Origin: Amanita rubescens
Lineage: Eukaryota; Basidiomycota; Agaricomycetes; Agaricales; Amanitaceae
Length of the DNA: 64,000 bases
NCBI GenBank assembly: GCA_015039365.1
Contig: WION01000015.1
Location: 62,001-126,000, forward strand
Direction: 5' to 3'
Part shown: positions 24,743 through 34,538 of the stretch, piece after piece
How positions within the stretch are numbered: position 1 is the stretch's first letter
How the letters are laid out: each line of letters starts with the position of its first letter
The notes under the pieces: generated by a model
What the model was told of the DNA's origin: nothing
Database searches by the model: none
Seen by the model: only the letters and a program-made list of their open reading frames with translations
Made by a program: the position numbers and the translations under genes

Positions 24743-25285
24743 CTAATGTATTAAAACATTCAAGCAAATATTAGCAGAGCATTTCTCGGATAATAATTTG
24801 ATCCTGTTGCGATCTAACACTTTTGGAAGTGTAGTGCTGCAGGGAATATATACGGACTTGAATGGACAAGGCGTATCCTCAACCTGCTCACCATCAGGCG
24901 GCTGGGTTGCGTTCTGGTAGCGCGATTCCACCATTGACAGTATCTGATCTGAATCATGTAGGAGATCCAAATAAATGTTGCATAACCGAGGCCCAAGCTT
25001 GCCACTCGACAATTCTTTTATTGAATTGTGACTGAGGCGTCCGGATTTGATAGAAATAGACTCCAATGAAGGTAGAAGTTCCAGTAAAACGCCAATATCG
25101 AGGAAAGAAGAAGAAGCGCTGATCTCTAGGCGGCGAATGCGACGCATTCCTCCTGAGCGCTGGATAATGCCGATCAGTGTAGGCATATCACAGTCTAATT
25201 GCGTGAATTTAAGTTGTCCGAGGGAGAATGTGGTAACATTCGGTATAACAAGTGGCTGGAGGAACATTGGTACCGCCAACGTGCA
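24743..25285 (-). pseudogene. F-box/LRR-like family, C-terminal fragment
   Basis: An open frame covers only the C-terminal third of the family: VPMFLQPLVIPNVTTFSLGQ, DMPTLIGIIQRSGGMRRIRR, LLELLPSLESISIKSGRL and SSGKLGPRLCNIYLDLLHDS, ending at 24743. The N-terminal F-box part is absent. At its 5' end it is joined in frame to an unrelated module (25286-25550), so the 206-residue open frame is chimeric. Confidence 0.8.
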
Positions 25286-25550
25286 CACCGACCCTTGTCC
25301 TTTCTCAGCCATTTTCGCGTTTGAAGCAAGTCCGGAAGATATGCCCTCCAATCTTTCAAGCAAATTGACTATCCAAGGAGGCGACCTTCTCTTTGAATGT
25401 TTGTACCCGCCTGGCTATGGTTCGAGCAGCGTCATTCTCCCATGAGAACATGTGTTATCAAGATTCCGACATGCTTCGATTCAGACTCCAGAGACGAGGC
25501 AAAGATGAATTGTGAGATCATCCACCTCTTGCTTTAACTCGTCCATATTG
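25286..25550 (-). repeat. Orphan module 'MDELKQEVDDLTIH...LERLEGISSGLASNAK', copy 1
   Basis: The minus strand reads MDELKQEVDDLTIHLCLV, a variable part, then WIVNLLERLEGISSGLASNA and KMAEKG. The same module occurs at 47819-48052 (plus, open from ATG for 77 codons) and, in decayed form, at 53624-53760. It looks like one end of an unidentified gene carried along with the F-box copies. Confidence 0.7.
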
Positions 25551-25940
25551 GAGAAACTCTTCGTTTCAGGGTGCTCCTACCTTTGGGTACTCCCGGTTCC
25601 GTGAGTAACCACCATCCAGCGAGAAAAATCGGCGACTGACAGTTCACAATAGAACAAATGCATCTCGACCCATCCATCTGTTAAATAACTTGAGTCTCCG
25701 CTGTGAATGAGGCATACACTGGCGGCCGGAATAGTTCAAACCTGGGATGGCTGAAATCTATTGTAATTGAATCATAACATCAAGAACAACTGTTTTCATT
25801 CTCTCTGTAAGAAGGACTGGGGTTTGAAAAAGAAAGACATCACGTATCGAGAAAGCTATGCGACAAAAGGCTGGACTATAAACAGATATATTGCAAATTA
25901 AAATTTTGTGTAATGCTGAGTAGCATTGCGAGTTTAGGCA

Positions 25941-27596
25941 TCAGAGTTCGGCGTATCCGTAATCGGATTCGTCTTCTGAGTAATCTTCGTCCTCTGAGTA
26001 ATGTTCATCTTCTAAGTAATGTTCATCTTCTGAGTATTCGTCTTCCGAGTCTTCTTCCAAGCCTTCGTCTTCGCTAAGGCCCAACCATACGTCAACATCA
26101 CACTCGAGAAACAAATCTTCGATTCGGCTGCGATAGGACCTTGGGCGGGTGCAAAAAATTGATATCTTCTTGAATGTACAAGGCGTGCTCTCCATTTGCT
26201 CACTGTCAGAAGACTTGGTTGCATTCTGATGCCGTAATTCCACCATTGAAAGTATCTTATCTGCCGCATCGTGCGTGTGACCCAAACAAATATCGCATAG
26301 CCGAGGCCCAAGCTTGCCACTTGACAACCGTTCTATGGCATTGGCAGTGAGATGTCCGGATTTGATGGAAATCTGCTCCAAGGAAGGTAAAAGTTCCAGC
26401 AAAATGCCAATATCGAACAAGGGAGAATTGTCGATCTTCAGATGGCGAACTTGATGCATGCCCGCCGAGCGCTGGATAATGCCAATTAGCGCGGGCATAT
26501 CACAGTTCAATTGAGTCCAGGGATATGCTAACCCGAGAAGAAACGTGGTTATATTAGGGATAACGAGAGGCTGGAGGAACGCTGATGCCGCTGAGCCATC
26601 AAAAAAATCTAGGGAAAGATGATGCATGTTGGCAAGGACAATTTTTTCCTTCCCAGAGACGACAGCAGTGGACACGAACGATGGCTCCTTGGCGAGGGAC
26701 AGATTACAATATTCGAGTAAGTGACACTGACGGAGAACATTGAGACACAATGAGGGTGTTATTTCGCTGTATTCAAATGCCCGAATGTCAAGGGTCCGTA
26801 GCTGATGCCATTGGGTAACGTTATCTAAACCACGAAGATTGGAAGCTTTGTATATTTTTAAGCGTTTGAGGTTGGAGAGTGTCCCGAAATCAGAGAAGGG
26901 GGATTTGGCGGAGCGGTTGACTGTATCATTGTCAATGCCGGTTAAATGCAGGCATTCAATCGACGACAAAACGTGGTCCGGTAGCTTCAATGCTAATTGA
27001 TTGATAGGATACTCCAGCTCTAAATCTCTTAACCGATACAGAGCCATGAATTTGAGTATCTGTTCCCATACGTCATGTAAATACGGGTCGTTGTAGGAGC
27101 CCAGCCAAACGAGGTCAATGAACAATGACCTGGGCATATCCTGTGCACGGGCGAACCATTGTCTTGCAGAGGACAACCTTTGGTGATGCCGGGACCGATC
27201 CGCAGATGACAGATATATGCACAGCTCGCTCCACAATGCAGGCGTTTCTAACGCAAGCTGCCTCCACGCAGAACAAACATGGGTAATTCGGAGGAGGCGT
27301 AAACCGACACCGCGCTTTGATAGGGGAAACTCCGCACGTGTCTGGTTGGAAAAATGGAATATAGACCGCAAGACATCCGGTGGCAATTTCTTGTGAGGTG
27401 CCAGAGCTACCTCGCACCGGCCGATAAGGTCTACAACTTCCTCCTTTTGCTGCCGTGCAACCAACAGGACGTTTCGAATGTATGCCTCCTCTTCTTCGGA
27501 ATAGACCCTGTTCGTTCGTCCTATTGATGCGAGGTCGACATTGTTAGCGTTGCCGGTGGGTAGCGGCAATAGGCTATAGCAATTGAAGTTGGACAT
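25941..27596 (-). CDS. F-box/LRR-like protein, intact single-exon copy
   Basis: This is a 551-residue intronless frame from ATG 27596 (MSNFNCYSLLPLPTGNANNV). Residues about 20-60 hold SIGRTNRVYSEEEEAYIRN. The F-box-like region is about residues 65-135 (HKKLPPDVLRSIFHF, then LLRITHVCSAWRQLALETPA). LRR-like repeats follow (LSNLKRLKIYKASNLRGLD, WHQLRTLDIRAF, LLELLPSLEQISIKSG). The protein ends in a strongly acidic run of DEHY/SED repeats. F-box proteins recruit substrates to SCF ubiquitin ligases; the LRR-like part would be the substrate reader. Its closest relative is 45742-47406 on the other strand, and the similarity continues into both flanks, showing an inverted duplication. Confidence 0.88.
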   Translation of the reverse strand: MSNFNCYSLLPLPTGNANNVDLASIGRTNRVYSEEEEAYIRNVLLVARQQKEEVVDLIGRCEVALAPHKKLPPDVLRSIFHFSNQTRAEFPLSKRGVGLRLLRITHVCSAWRQLALETPALWSELCIYLSSADRSRHHQRLSSARQWFARAQDMPRSLFIDLVWLGSYNDPYLHDVWEQILKFMALYRLRDLELEYPINQLALKLPDHVLSSIECLHLTGIDNDTVNRSAKSPFSDFGTLSNLKRLKIYKASNLRGLDNVTQWHQLRTLDIRAFEYSEITPSLCLNVLRQCHLLEYCNLSLAKEPSFVSTAVVSGKEKIVLANMHHLSLDFFDGSAASAFLQPLVIPNITTFLLGLAYPWTQLNCDMPALIGIIQRSAGMHQVRHLKIDNSPLFDIGILLELLPSLEQISIKSGHLTANAIERLSSGKLGPRLCDICLGHTHDAADKILSMVELRHQNATKSSDSEQMESTPCTFKKISIFCTRPRSYRSRIEDLFLECDVDVWLGLSEDEGLEEDSEDEYSEDEHYLEDEHYSEDEDYSEDESDYGYAEL

Positions 27597-27963
27597 TACT
27601 GAGGCCTGAGGCGCGGCTTGCTCACAAAAATTCAAAACATTTTCACACGTACCAAGCTAGCTTTTACCTGCCTGCCGATCAAGTACATAACCCTGCTAAT
27701 CTCAATAACTTGGCATATATGATTATAGAATACCGGACCATACACAAAGTATATAATGTTGGAAGCGAGTGGCGGAAGAAACTTGTACTAGAGAAAGTTG
27801 GCTATCTTCTTTGGTCTCTGAATATTTGTACCCGCCTGGCACTCCAGCAACACTGCTTGCCCGCGTGAACATTGTTCCCGAGATTCCGGCGTGTTTTAGT
27901 CTAACTCGGGAGCCAGAGCTACCACTCACTCGATGTATCAATCTTGTCCATATCACTTCACCC
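27597..27963. repeat. Family promoter/flank repeat, copy in minus orientation
   Basis: This stretch is the 5' flank of the F-box gene at 25941-27596. It resembles, inverted, the flanks at 43160-43483 and 45420-45741 (the shared tract includes TATACTTTGTGTA and CTCTGGTATTCACTATAATCATG on the plus-strand copies). Duplications therefore carried promoter and coding region together. Confidence 0.7.
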
Positions 27964-29506
27964 TTATTCTCCATATTCGTCTTCTAAATTGATGCTAGTG
28001 CCGCATTTCTCAGATAATAATTTGATCCTGCTGCGATACGCCGACTCGGACTGCGTAGCCATGCAGGGAATCGATATGGACTTGAACGGACAAGGCATAC
28101 CCTCGATTTGCTTACTATCAGGAGAATGGGTTGCGTTCTGGTAGCGCGATTCCGCCATTGATAGTATCTGACCCCCATCATGCGGGACCTCCAAATAAAT
28201 GTCGCATAACCGAGGCCCAAGTTTGCCGCTCGACAATCGTTTTATGGCATTGTCATTGAGATGTCCGTTTCCGATAGAAATAGACTCCAATGAGGGTAGC
28301 AGCTCCAGCAAAACACCGATATCGAGCACAGCAGAAGAACTGTCAATCTCTAGGCAGCGAATGCGACGCATTCCTCCTGAGCGTTGGACAATGCCGATCA
28401 GCGTAGGCATATCACAGCCTAATGTCGTGTATGAAAGTTGCCCGAGGGAGAATGTGGTAACATTCGGCATAACAAGTGGCTGGAGGAACATTGGTACCAC
28501 TAAACCATCCGAAAATTCCGCTTTGAAATAATCCATGCTGGCAAGAACAATTTTTTCCCCTGTAGAAATGACAGTAGATGCGAACGATGATTCTTCCGAT
28601 AACGATATGCGGCAATGTTCAAGTAATCGGGACTGACGGAGCACATTGAGACACGATGAAGGTGTTACTGGAGACTCCCCGGCTGTTACTACCTCGAACG
28701 TCCGTAGCTGATGCCATGGTACAGTTCGATCCATACCATCGAGATAATAAGAGCCGTATATCTTCAAATGTCTGAGATTGGAAAGTTTCCCGAAGTTGGA
28801 AAAAAGTTGCTGCTCGCCAGAATGATGACGCGTTCGATCGATGGCCAGACATGGCCTGGGAGCTTCAATGCTACATGGTTGATGGGATACACCAAATCCA
28901 ATTCTTCTAACCGATACTGAGCCATGAATTCGAGTAGCTTCTTCCATGAGTAATGCAACTGCGGGCTGACGTCCGCATTCCCCAGAATCCCCGCATCGAA
29001 AAAGATGAACAATGACCTGCGCATATCCTGTGCACGGTCGAACCATTGTCCGGCGGAAGACAATGTCTTGTCATGCTGCTTCCAATCACTGAATGATAAT
29101 AGACCTATAGAAATGTCGCTCCACAATGCTGGCGTTTCCAATGCAAGCTGCCTCCATGCAGAGCAGACATGTGTGATGGGCAGAGGAGAGGTAGGTACTC
29201 TAGGGGAAACTGTACGCGTGCCTTGCCACATAAATGGAATATGGACCGCAAGACATCAGGCGGCAGTCTTTTGTGAGGTGCTAAAGCAATCTTGCACCGG
29301 CCGATAACGTCCACGGTCTCCTTCCGAGTCCTTCGCCGCAGGTCACGATCTACGGTCCCTGACTGTAATAGGGATTCTGCAGCCAGCAGAATGTTCCGAA
29401 TATATAGTTGCTCTTCTTCAGAGTGAAGTCTGTTCGTTTGTCCTATTGATGAGACATCGAGTTGTCCGTCGGCGTCGCCGGGCATCTGCAATTGCAAGTT
29501 GGACAT
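27964..29506 (-). pseudogene. F-box/LRR-like family copy with two frame breaks
   Basis: It starts MSNLQLQMPGDADGQLDVSS (ATG 29506) and covers the whole family length, ending at 27964 (...LSEKCGTSINLEDEYGE). At about 29176 the text CTCTGCCCATCACACATG lacks one base found in the homologue at 41222 (CTCTGCCGCATCACACATG), so the frame moves before ITHVCSAWRQLAL. At about 28835 a second break, around SIER/TRHHSGEQQLFSNF, coincides with a deletion of about 30 bases relative to the homologue and moves the frame again. The rest reads well in pieces, so decay is recent. Confidence 0.85.
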
Positions 29507-29949
29507 TGGAGCGGCGTTCAAGTTTGTCGGGTACTTAGCGCCGATCACGCAGTGGCTGTGCCGAGTCGGAAGTCCACATTCTCAAGCGTGTCAAGGACAA
29601 GTGGGATAGGTGGAGGCTACTCTCTAGGTGATCATAATGGCTACTGTAGCGCCAGCGGCGATCGTAGAGTTATGGCTTTCTTTCAACGGCACCAGAGCTT
29701 GCACTGTCTATCCCGCTCGCTAAATGACGGGACCTTGCTGTTAACCCTCTCAAGTGGCTAAGATTTCTCGGTTATGCTATTTATGGACAAGAGGGCTATC
29801 TCTCCGCATCAGACGCAGGTCCACCCATCGACGATTAGATATAGTGGTTCTTACTACTTCATATCAGAAGGCAAGTTGGCAGTGGCATACTATGATCTTT
29901 GCTGATATCGTTTTTAGACCCTCCCCGCCTTGTTGATGTCGACGCAAAG
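29507..29949. other. Gene-free stretch before the HNH-like remnant
   Basis: I see no coding match. It may include lost 5' exons of the HNH-like gene that follows; an acceptor-like TTTTTAG sits at about 29913-29919. Confidence 0.4.
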
Positions 29950-30525
29950 ATGATAGAACATCAGATACCTCGGAATTGTCCGACCGCAGAGCAGATTTCA
30001 GAGATAGGATAGTTGATCGTGATGGGACTTGTGTCAGTACCGGCGAACAGGCTGAGCATTGTATTGCATGCCATATAATTCCTCATTCGAAAGGAAACAA
30101 CAGCTTCTCACCCCTGATCAAGTACTTTGCGAACGCGCTGAGTCACCGGGGTGGGGCGGACAACGAGGACGCGCTGGATGGTATTGATGACACATGGAAC
30201 GGGCTTCTTCTTTGGAGTGCCATCCATCACCCAGTTGAAACTGGCGCATTAGCGTTCTTGAAGGTCAGCTGTCACTTGCTTTGATTTGGTCTGTGCGATC
30301 TAAGTATACAAATAGACCCCTAATTTTTGTTTGTCTGTCGATGTCATTCCTTGCGCACGTAGGGAAGAAAATCAAGCGAGCCCGACGAATCGTCTTACGT
30401 TGCACTATATCGCTGAATCTGGTCTTGGCGTCCTGCTACCGTCTATCGTCCCCAACAACAGTGATTTGCGAGAACCGGGAGATACCAGCCAGTGGCCACC
30501 TGCCACGGTAGTCGATCTGTTTTAA
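29950..30525 (+). pseudogene. HNH-nuclease-like protein, 5' truncated
   Basis: The recognisable frame begins DDRTSDTSELSDRRADFRDR. It has the HNH core IVDRDGTCVSTGEQAEHC, then ACHIIPHSKGNNSF, and DDTWNGLLLWSAIHHPVETG before a 52-base intron (30264-30315). It ends with NRLTLHYIAESGLGVLLPSI...TVVDLF and TAA at 30523-30525. An in-frame TGA lies just upstream and no start is visible. The pattern fits the HNH proteins widespread in Agaricomycetes; their role is unknown. A C-terminal fragment recurs inverted at 45270-45400. Confidence 0.65.
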
Positions 30526-30526
30526 A

Positions 30527-30960
30527 GCGCGGGCTGCTTATCCGGAAGAAATGCAGTTAAGTTCAGTGATGGATGGAGTTATGGCCTTGTGGATGAGATC
30601 GGCGAAGCAGGGCAAAAGAAATCCGCAAAGAATTTCTGCTTCGGACCTTGCTCAAAGGTGCGATAGGGTCCAGGCCTGGGTGGATTCGGAAAGTTTCGAC
30701 TTCGACAGCGGTGTTGTAACTAGCCTCTAAGCCTTAATTTTTCGTGGGACACATTCAGAGGTGGCGACCCTCGCTCCCTGCCAAAGGCAACGTGTCCCAA
30801 GACGTCCTAAGAACGTTCTTTTTCATGGGACACGCTGGTCGGCCAGGGCGGCCTGAGGCAGCTAATCGGCGACGCGCGAAGGCTCGACGGAGGTACCGCT
30901 AGGGTTGGGCGCGTTAGCCAAGGCAGGGACGAGAGGCTAGGTTTACTCACCGGAATAAAG
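30527..30960. repeat. Inverted repeat tract, partner about 40380-40560
   Basis: The tract contains GGAAAGTTTCGACTTCGACA and CTCCCTGCCAAAGGCAACGTG, which reappear as their complement at 40395-40560. It also contains an inexact direct repeat of CGTGGGACAC / CATGGGACACGC (about 30743 and 30824). No gene is recognised. Confidence 0.7.
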
Positions 30961-31500
30961 TGCATCTTCTCCTCAGATGCAGTCAATACTAGCCTTCAAC
31001 AAAGGCGAAGTCTGTGCATCCGGATCCGAAGTAGATTAGATCGATGCAAAGCAGGTGAAGTAGGCGAGCATACCCTCGAGTAATATCCCCCTGCTTCACA
31101 GCAACGTAATCCTCGAGACTACGACCCCACCTCTCTCCAAGCTGAGAGCTTCCCCGCTTTCTCCTCTTCATCACCCACAAGTAGGAGATTTGCTTTTCTC
31201 GCCTTCTATCAGGGAAGGCAGAGGGAAGAAAGGCTATTCGGGTTGAAATGGAAGGAAGGGAAATGAGCGATGGAACGAGGTTGTATCAGGAGTAAGAGAG
31301 GGATTACGATACGGAAGGTGATGAAATTTGGGTCTCTTCCCCTTTTGGGAATGCTGTGTAGGTGGCCAGGTGTATGCGGTGGTTTCGTCTATGGTCAACA
31401 ACGATTAATACACTGTCGAAACCACGATGGAAAGCACGTACCATAGTTATCAGACTCCTCGTGTTCTGGTAGAATTTGGAGATCCGGCCATCATGATGAT
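30961..31500 (-). pseudogene. Shieldin-2-like gene remnant, copy 2
   Basis: Pieces of the gene at 23584-24695 are recognisable on the minus strand: the RISKFYQNT exon end, the TWPPT linker, the serine-rich stretch and the GSLEDYVAVKQGD part of the OB fold. Deletions inside each exon destroy the frame. The order and strand match copy 1. Confidence 0.75.
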
Positions 31501-31551
31501 CACGTGGTTGGTGACCTCGACGCGGCGCGCGCGTAGTAAAACCCTTGGGCC

Positions 31552-32420
31552 CTTTCACGTTGCGGCATCACCACCAACCTTGCACTCGCTTATTTTCGAG
31601 GTGTGTCTAAGTCACTTTTCCTCCAATTCAATGCTGATGCAGTAAAAGTTGAACGGATGGCACCCATTGGCAGGTCTGAGACGCTACCATGCTCGTCATC
31701 GAATCACCTGCTCATTTTAGCACTAGAATCAGGCCCCGTCATTTTTCAGGTGTGTCCCAATAACCTTTCAGTTCAATATCAATACCGATGTCCATAACTT
31801 GAAAGCTACTAAACCAATGGCATCCAGGTCTGAGAGACTGAGACATCATTACAATATCACGCCCAGTAATCGAGGTGAGCCCAGATAATTTTTTCTCAAG
31901 ATTGATGTGGATGACTTAAAGGTGAACCATCAGATACAAAAATGAATCCCCGAGTTCAAGTCCAGGTACAAAACGACTTACTCAAGTATCAGGCGGAGCT
32001 CAAGGCACAGACAAAACACTTTGAGGAACGCCTTGAGGAACACATTGGTGCTCATGGGAAAGATTCAACAACTGTCAGAGCGTTAAACATGAAACTTGAG
32101 AGAGACGTGAGGGAACTTCAGGAAAAAGTTAATCGGGTAAGGCATTTATAATTTAAATTTGTTGACAACTTAAGTATCTATTGGGTAGCTTGAACCTACC
32201 GTAGCTCATATCCACCGTCGAATCGTATTGAACGATGCACTCAAGTCCTCGTATGGCATCAAGTTCAATTTCGGTGATTCTGTTGAACGCGTTGAAGATT
32301 TCCTTCCCAAGGTAACCAAGAAGGAGTCAGCGCTTCTTACAGCAGGCTCTCTCGCGATCCTCTTCGATACCTCTAATGGCTCCATCTACGCTAAAGGGAA
32401 CAGAGCCGTGCATGAAGCCA
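31552..32420 (+). pseudogene. Coiled-coil protein gene, copy B, 3' truncated
   Basis: This is the inverted partner of 10283-11203. It has the first-exon motifs (MAPIGRSETLPCSS, then MASRSERLRHHYN), the coil exon MNPRVQVQVQNDLLKYQAEL, and an uninterrupted LEPTVAHIHRRIVLNDALKS, YGIKFNFGDSVERVEDFLPK, LLTAGSLAILFDTSNGSIYA. After GNRAVHEA the sequence switches abruptly to a glycosidase-like fragment, so the C-terminus seen in copy A is missing. Confidence 0.75.
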
Positions 32421-32600
32421 GTGATGAGCGATTAAAAACGACATAACTAGGCAATATGCAAGTGATACTGATATTGTCATGCAAGATGCGTACCCAGCCG
32501 ACATTAACGCAACTTGGTCAACTGTTTGGAACACACCTTGCACTGTGAATGTTGGTGACTGCGGGCATGTCGATCTAGCACATAGACGGTGTTGTTCGAC
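32421..32600 (+). pseudogene. Glycosidase-like exon fragment
   Basis: After an acceptor (ATAACTAG, 32443-32450) the frame reads QYASDTDIVMQDAYPADINA and TWSTVWNTPCTVNVGDCG. It parallels the exon at about 40555-40655 on the minus strand (QYASGADIVMQDAYPVDING). Only one exon is present. Confidence 0.65.
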
Positions 32601-32705
32601 TTTGCGCCGGCAAATCGTGCATATATGCTTTTTGTTTGTTTCCTGACTAGCCGATAAAGATAGGAGCTCGCCGGAACACAGCGAGACAAATTATTTACTA
32701 CCATC

Positions 32706-33376
32706 ATGTCTACTCCCATTCAGCCCGCCAGCCAACCTACTCAGACTACTCTTGCCACACAACCTACGCTTTCCACGATCGCCGAACAGCTGAGGCAGAT
32801 AAGCACACGGCTTGATTCGGTGGACAAACACTTCGACGCACTCGACAATCGCTTCGACGCACTCAACAAACGCTTCGATGCACTCGACAAACGCTTCAAT
32901 GCACTCGACAATCGCTTCGACGCACTCTCCAACCAAATGTTCATTGGCCAAGCGGAGCTTGTACTTCACCTCCACAGGACGAGGCGTACTGTTGTTGATC
33001 TGTATGTCCTATTTTCATGTTGTTTCTAGTAAAAACTAACAGACGATGTCAGCGAACAGAACATGTATCGTCGACATCAAAATTCAAACATTACCAACCC
33101 GGTGGTTGGCCTATTTGTGCCACTTCGCGCTACAGGCGGAGAAGTTGATTTGGGCAACGGTCGCTGGGGGGCTGGTAGGCCTGGTGTGACCAGGCAAAGC
33201 ATCGAGGATGCGACAGGTGAGTGAACTTGAAGCATTTGGAAGTATGAGTAGTGCTGATTTTTTTCTGTAGATGACGAAATTGATGACCTTCTTCAACGCA
33301 TAGGAGTCCGTGGAGTATGTCTCTCTCTAACCACAGGGCTTTTTTACGGTCAGTTCTTGGTGTTTGACAGAGTTGA
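32706..33376 (+). CDS. Protein with tandem seven-residue coiled repeats
   Basis: Exons 32706-33001, 33053-33216 and 33271-33314, plus a short last exon at 33371-33376, give about 169 residues from MSTPIQPASQPTQTTLATQP. Residues about 38-75 are near-perfect tandem repeats of RFDALDN/K, encoded by a 21-base DNA repeat at about 32826-32931. This would form a short coiled coil. The second half has GLFVPLRATGGEVDLGNGRW and DDEIDDLLQRIG. I do not recognise the family; small proteins with FDxLexR repeats are common in Agaricomycetes. The last exon is uncertain, because the best acceptor gives only one residue (Ser) before TGA. Confidence 0.65.
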
Positions 33377-34538
33377 GCCCTCAGGTTGGATTTGTATTGT
33401 AGTACATCGACAGATTTAGATTTTGAAAGACTCTATGTAAACTTTGGTACGGTTAACCATTTGGAAATTGCATGTTTCCGTCAAATCACGTCTTAATACT
33501 TGCAATGCCAACCATTTCAGTAACTCTAGTCATAATTCAGACCTCCAATTCGTAAGACATAGAGTGCGCAACGCGTACCTCAGGCTCCATTGGAAAATCG
33601 CGCTAGTCGCGTACATGCACGGACAGGAATTGTTTTGCGGTAGCCCGGGTTGACAGGACTCAAAGCATGCCAGATCCCGGTAACGTTCTTGCGGGCGAGT
33701 GGCATTGCTCGAACGATAGCGGCAAGCGGGTACAAAGATTTACAGAGCGAAGTAAGTATCCTTGAACAGTTGATTTGTTCCAAAGTATCCGTTGTATCCC
33801 AACACCTCGGCGTAGGAATGAGTCAGCCATAGCATCCAGTGGCGAACATGTCCCGGGGGCAAGAAACTGGGTTGACTAGGCGATATTAGATACTCCAAAA
33901 TACGAAAGCCGAAATGACTGTGCCGTAGTGCACGTCCGGAGCGTATCGACCGAGATTCTCTCTCTAAGCGAACGCGGCGTCCACTAGTGCAATCGCTTGG
34001 CGGAGGGGTGTAGTGGGATTATTACCCGGGGCGCAGAAGTTCGACTCGGCGTGAGAATCGACCATCTTGCATAGAGAGGATTCACCAGGGCTGTACAATG
34101 TCTTGCGACAAGGAGCTCCAAGCCACACCCAGAGTCTACAGATGGATAGCTTAGTACACGGATGACAAAAGTGCACCAGCCTTACCTTTTCCGCAACAAG
34201 GCTGTGTACTTGCTGTAAAGTCGAAAATAGGTTGAATATTGAGAACACTCTACCGGCACTTAGATTCTTCGGTCAGGTGTCCTGTCTTCTGTCGTGCCGC
34301 AGTAATTCCAATTACAACTTCCTCGCAGCCAAATTTCGGTACCTGATATCAATAAGCATTCCCTTAGTAAGTTATACACAGCTAATATCATTCGCATACC
34401 GTGACCAGAGTTAGATACTACTGCTCATATGCCTTTATAAACCCCATCCATCGAGTTCGAGAGATCAATCCTTTGAACGCCTTTCACAGTACTTGCTTAT
34501 CCCTTAACACACTCTTCCTCTCGCAGAACCTAACAATC
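33377..34538. other. 1.16 kb without a recognised gene
   Basis: An open stretch at about 33650-33750 reads ACQIPVTFLRASGIARTIAA then SGYKDLQSE before a GTAAGT donor, so it could be one exon of a lost gene; I cannot name it. The tract near 33563-33580 (gagtgcgcaacgcgtacctc) resembles the F-box flank repeat at about 43240. The rest is unassigned. Confidence 0.4.
34431..34442 (+). promoter_or_regulatory. TATA box of the small five-exon gene
   Basis: CTTTATAAACC lies about 100 bases before the ATG at 34539, with a pyrimidine-rich leader between (CTCTTCCTCTCGCAG). A clear TATA this close suggests a strongly or conditionally expressed gene. Confidence 0.5.

Noticed and set aside
30527..30960. Possible transposable-element end because of repeated GGGACAC tracts
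   Set aside because: The matching copy at 40.4 kb is explained by the larger inverted block, and no element-coding sequence is present.
32820..32935. Tandem repeats at 32.8 kb considered as a CRISPR-like array
   Set aside because: The unit is a 21-base coding heptad without spacers, in a eukaryotic genome.
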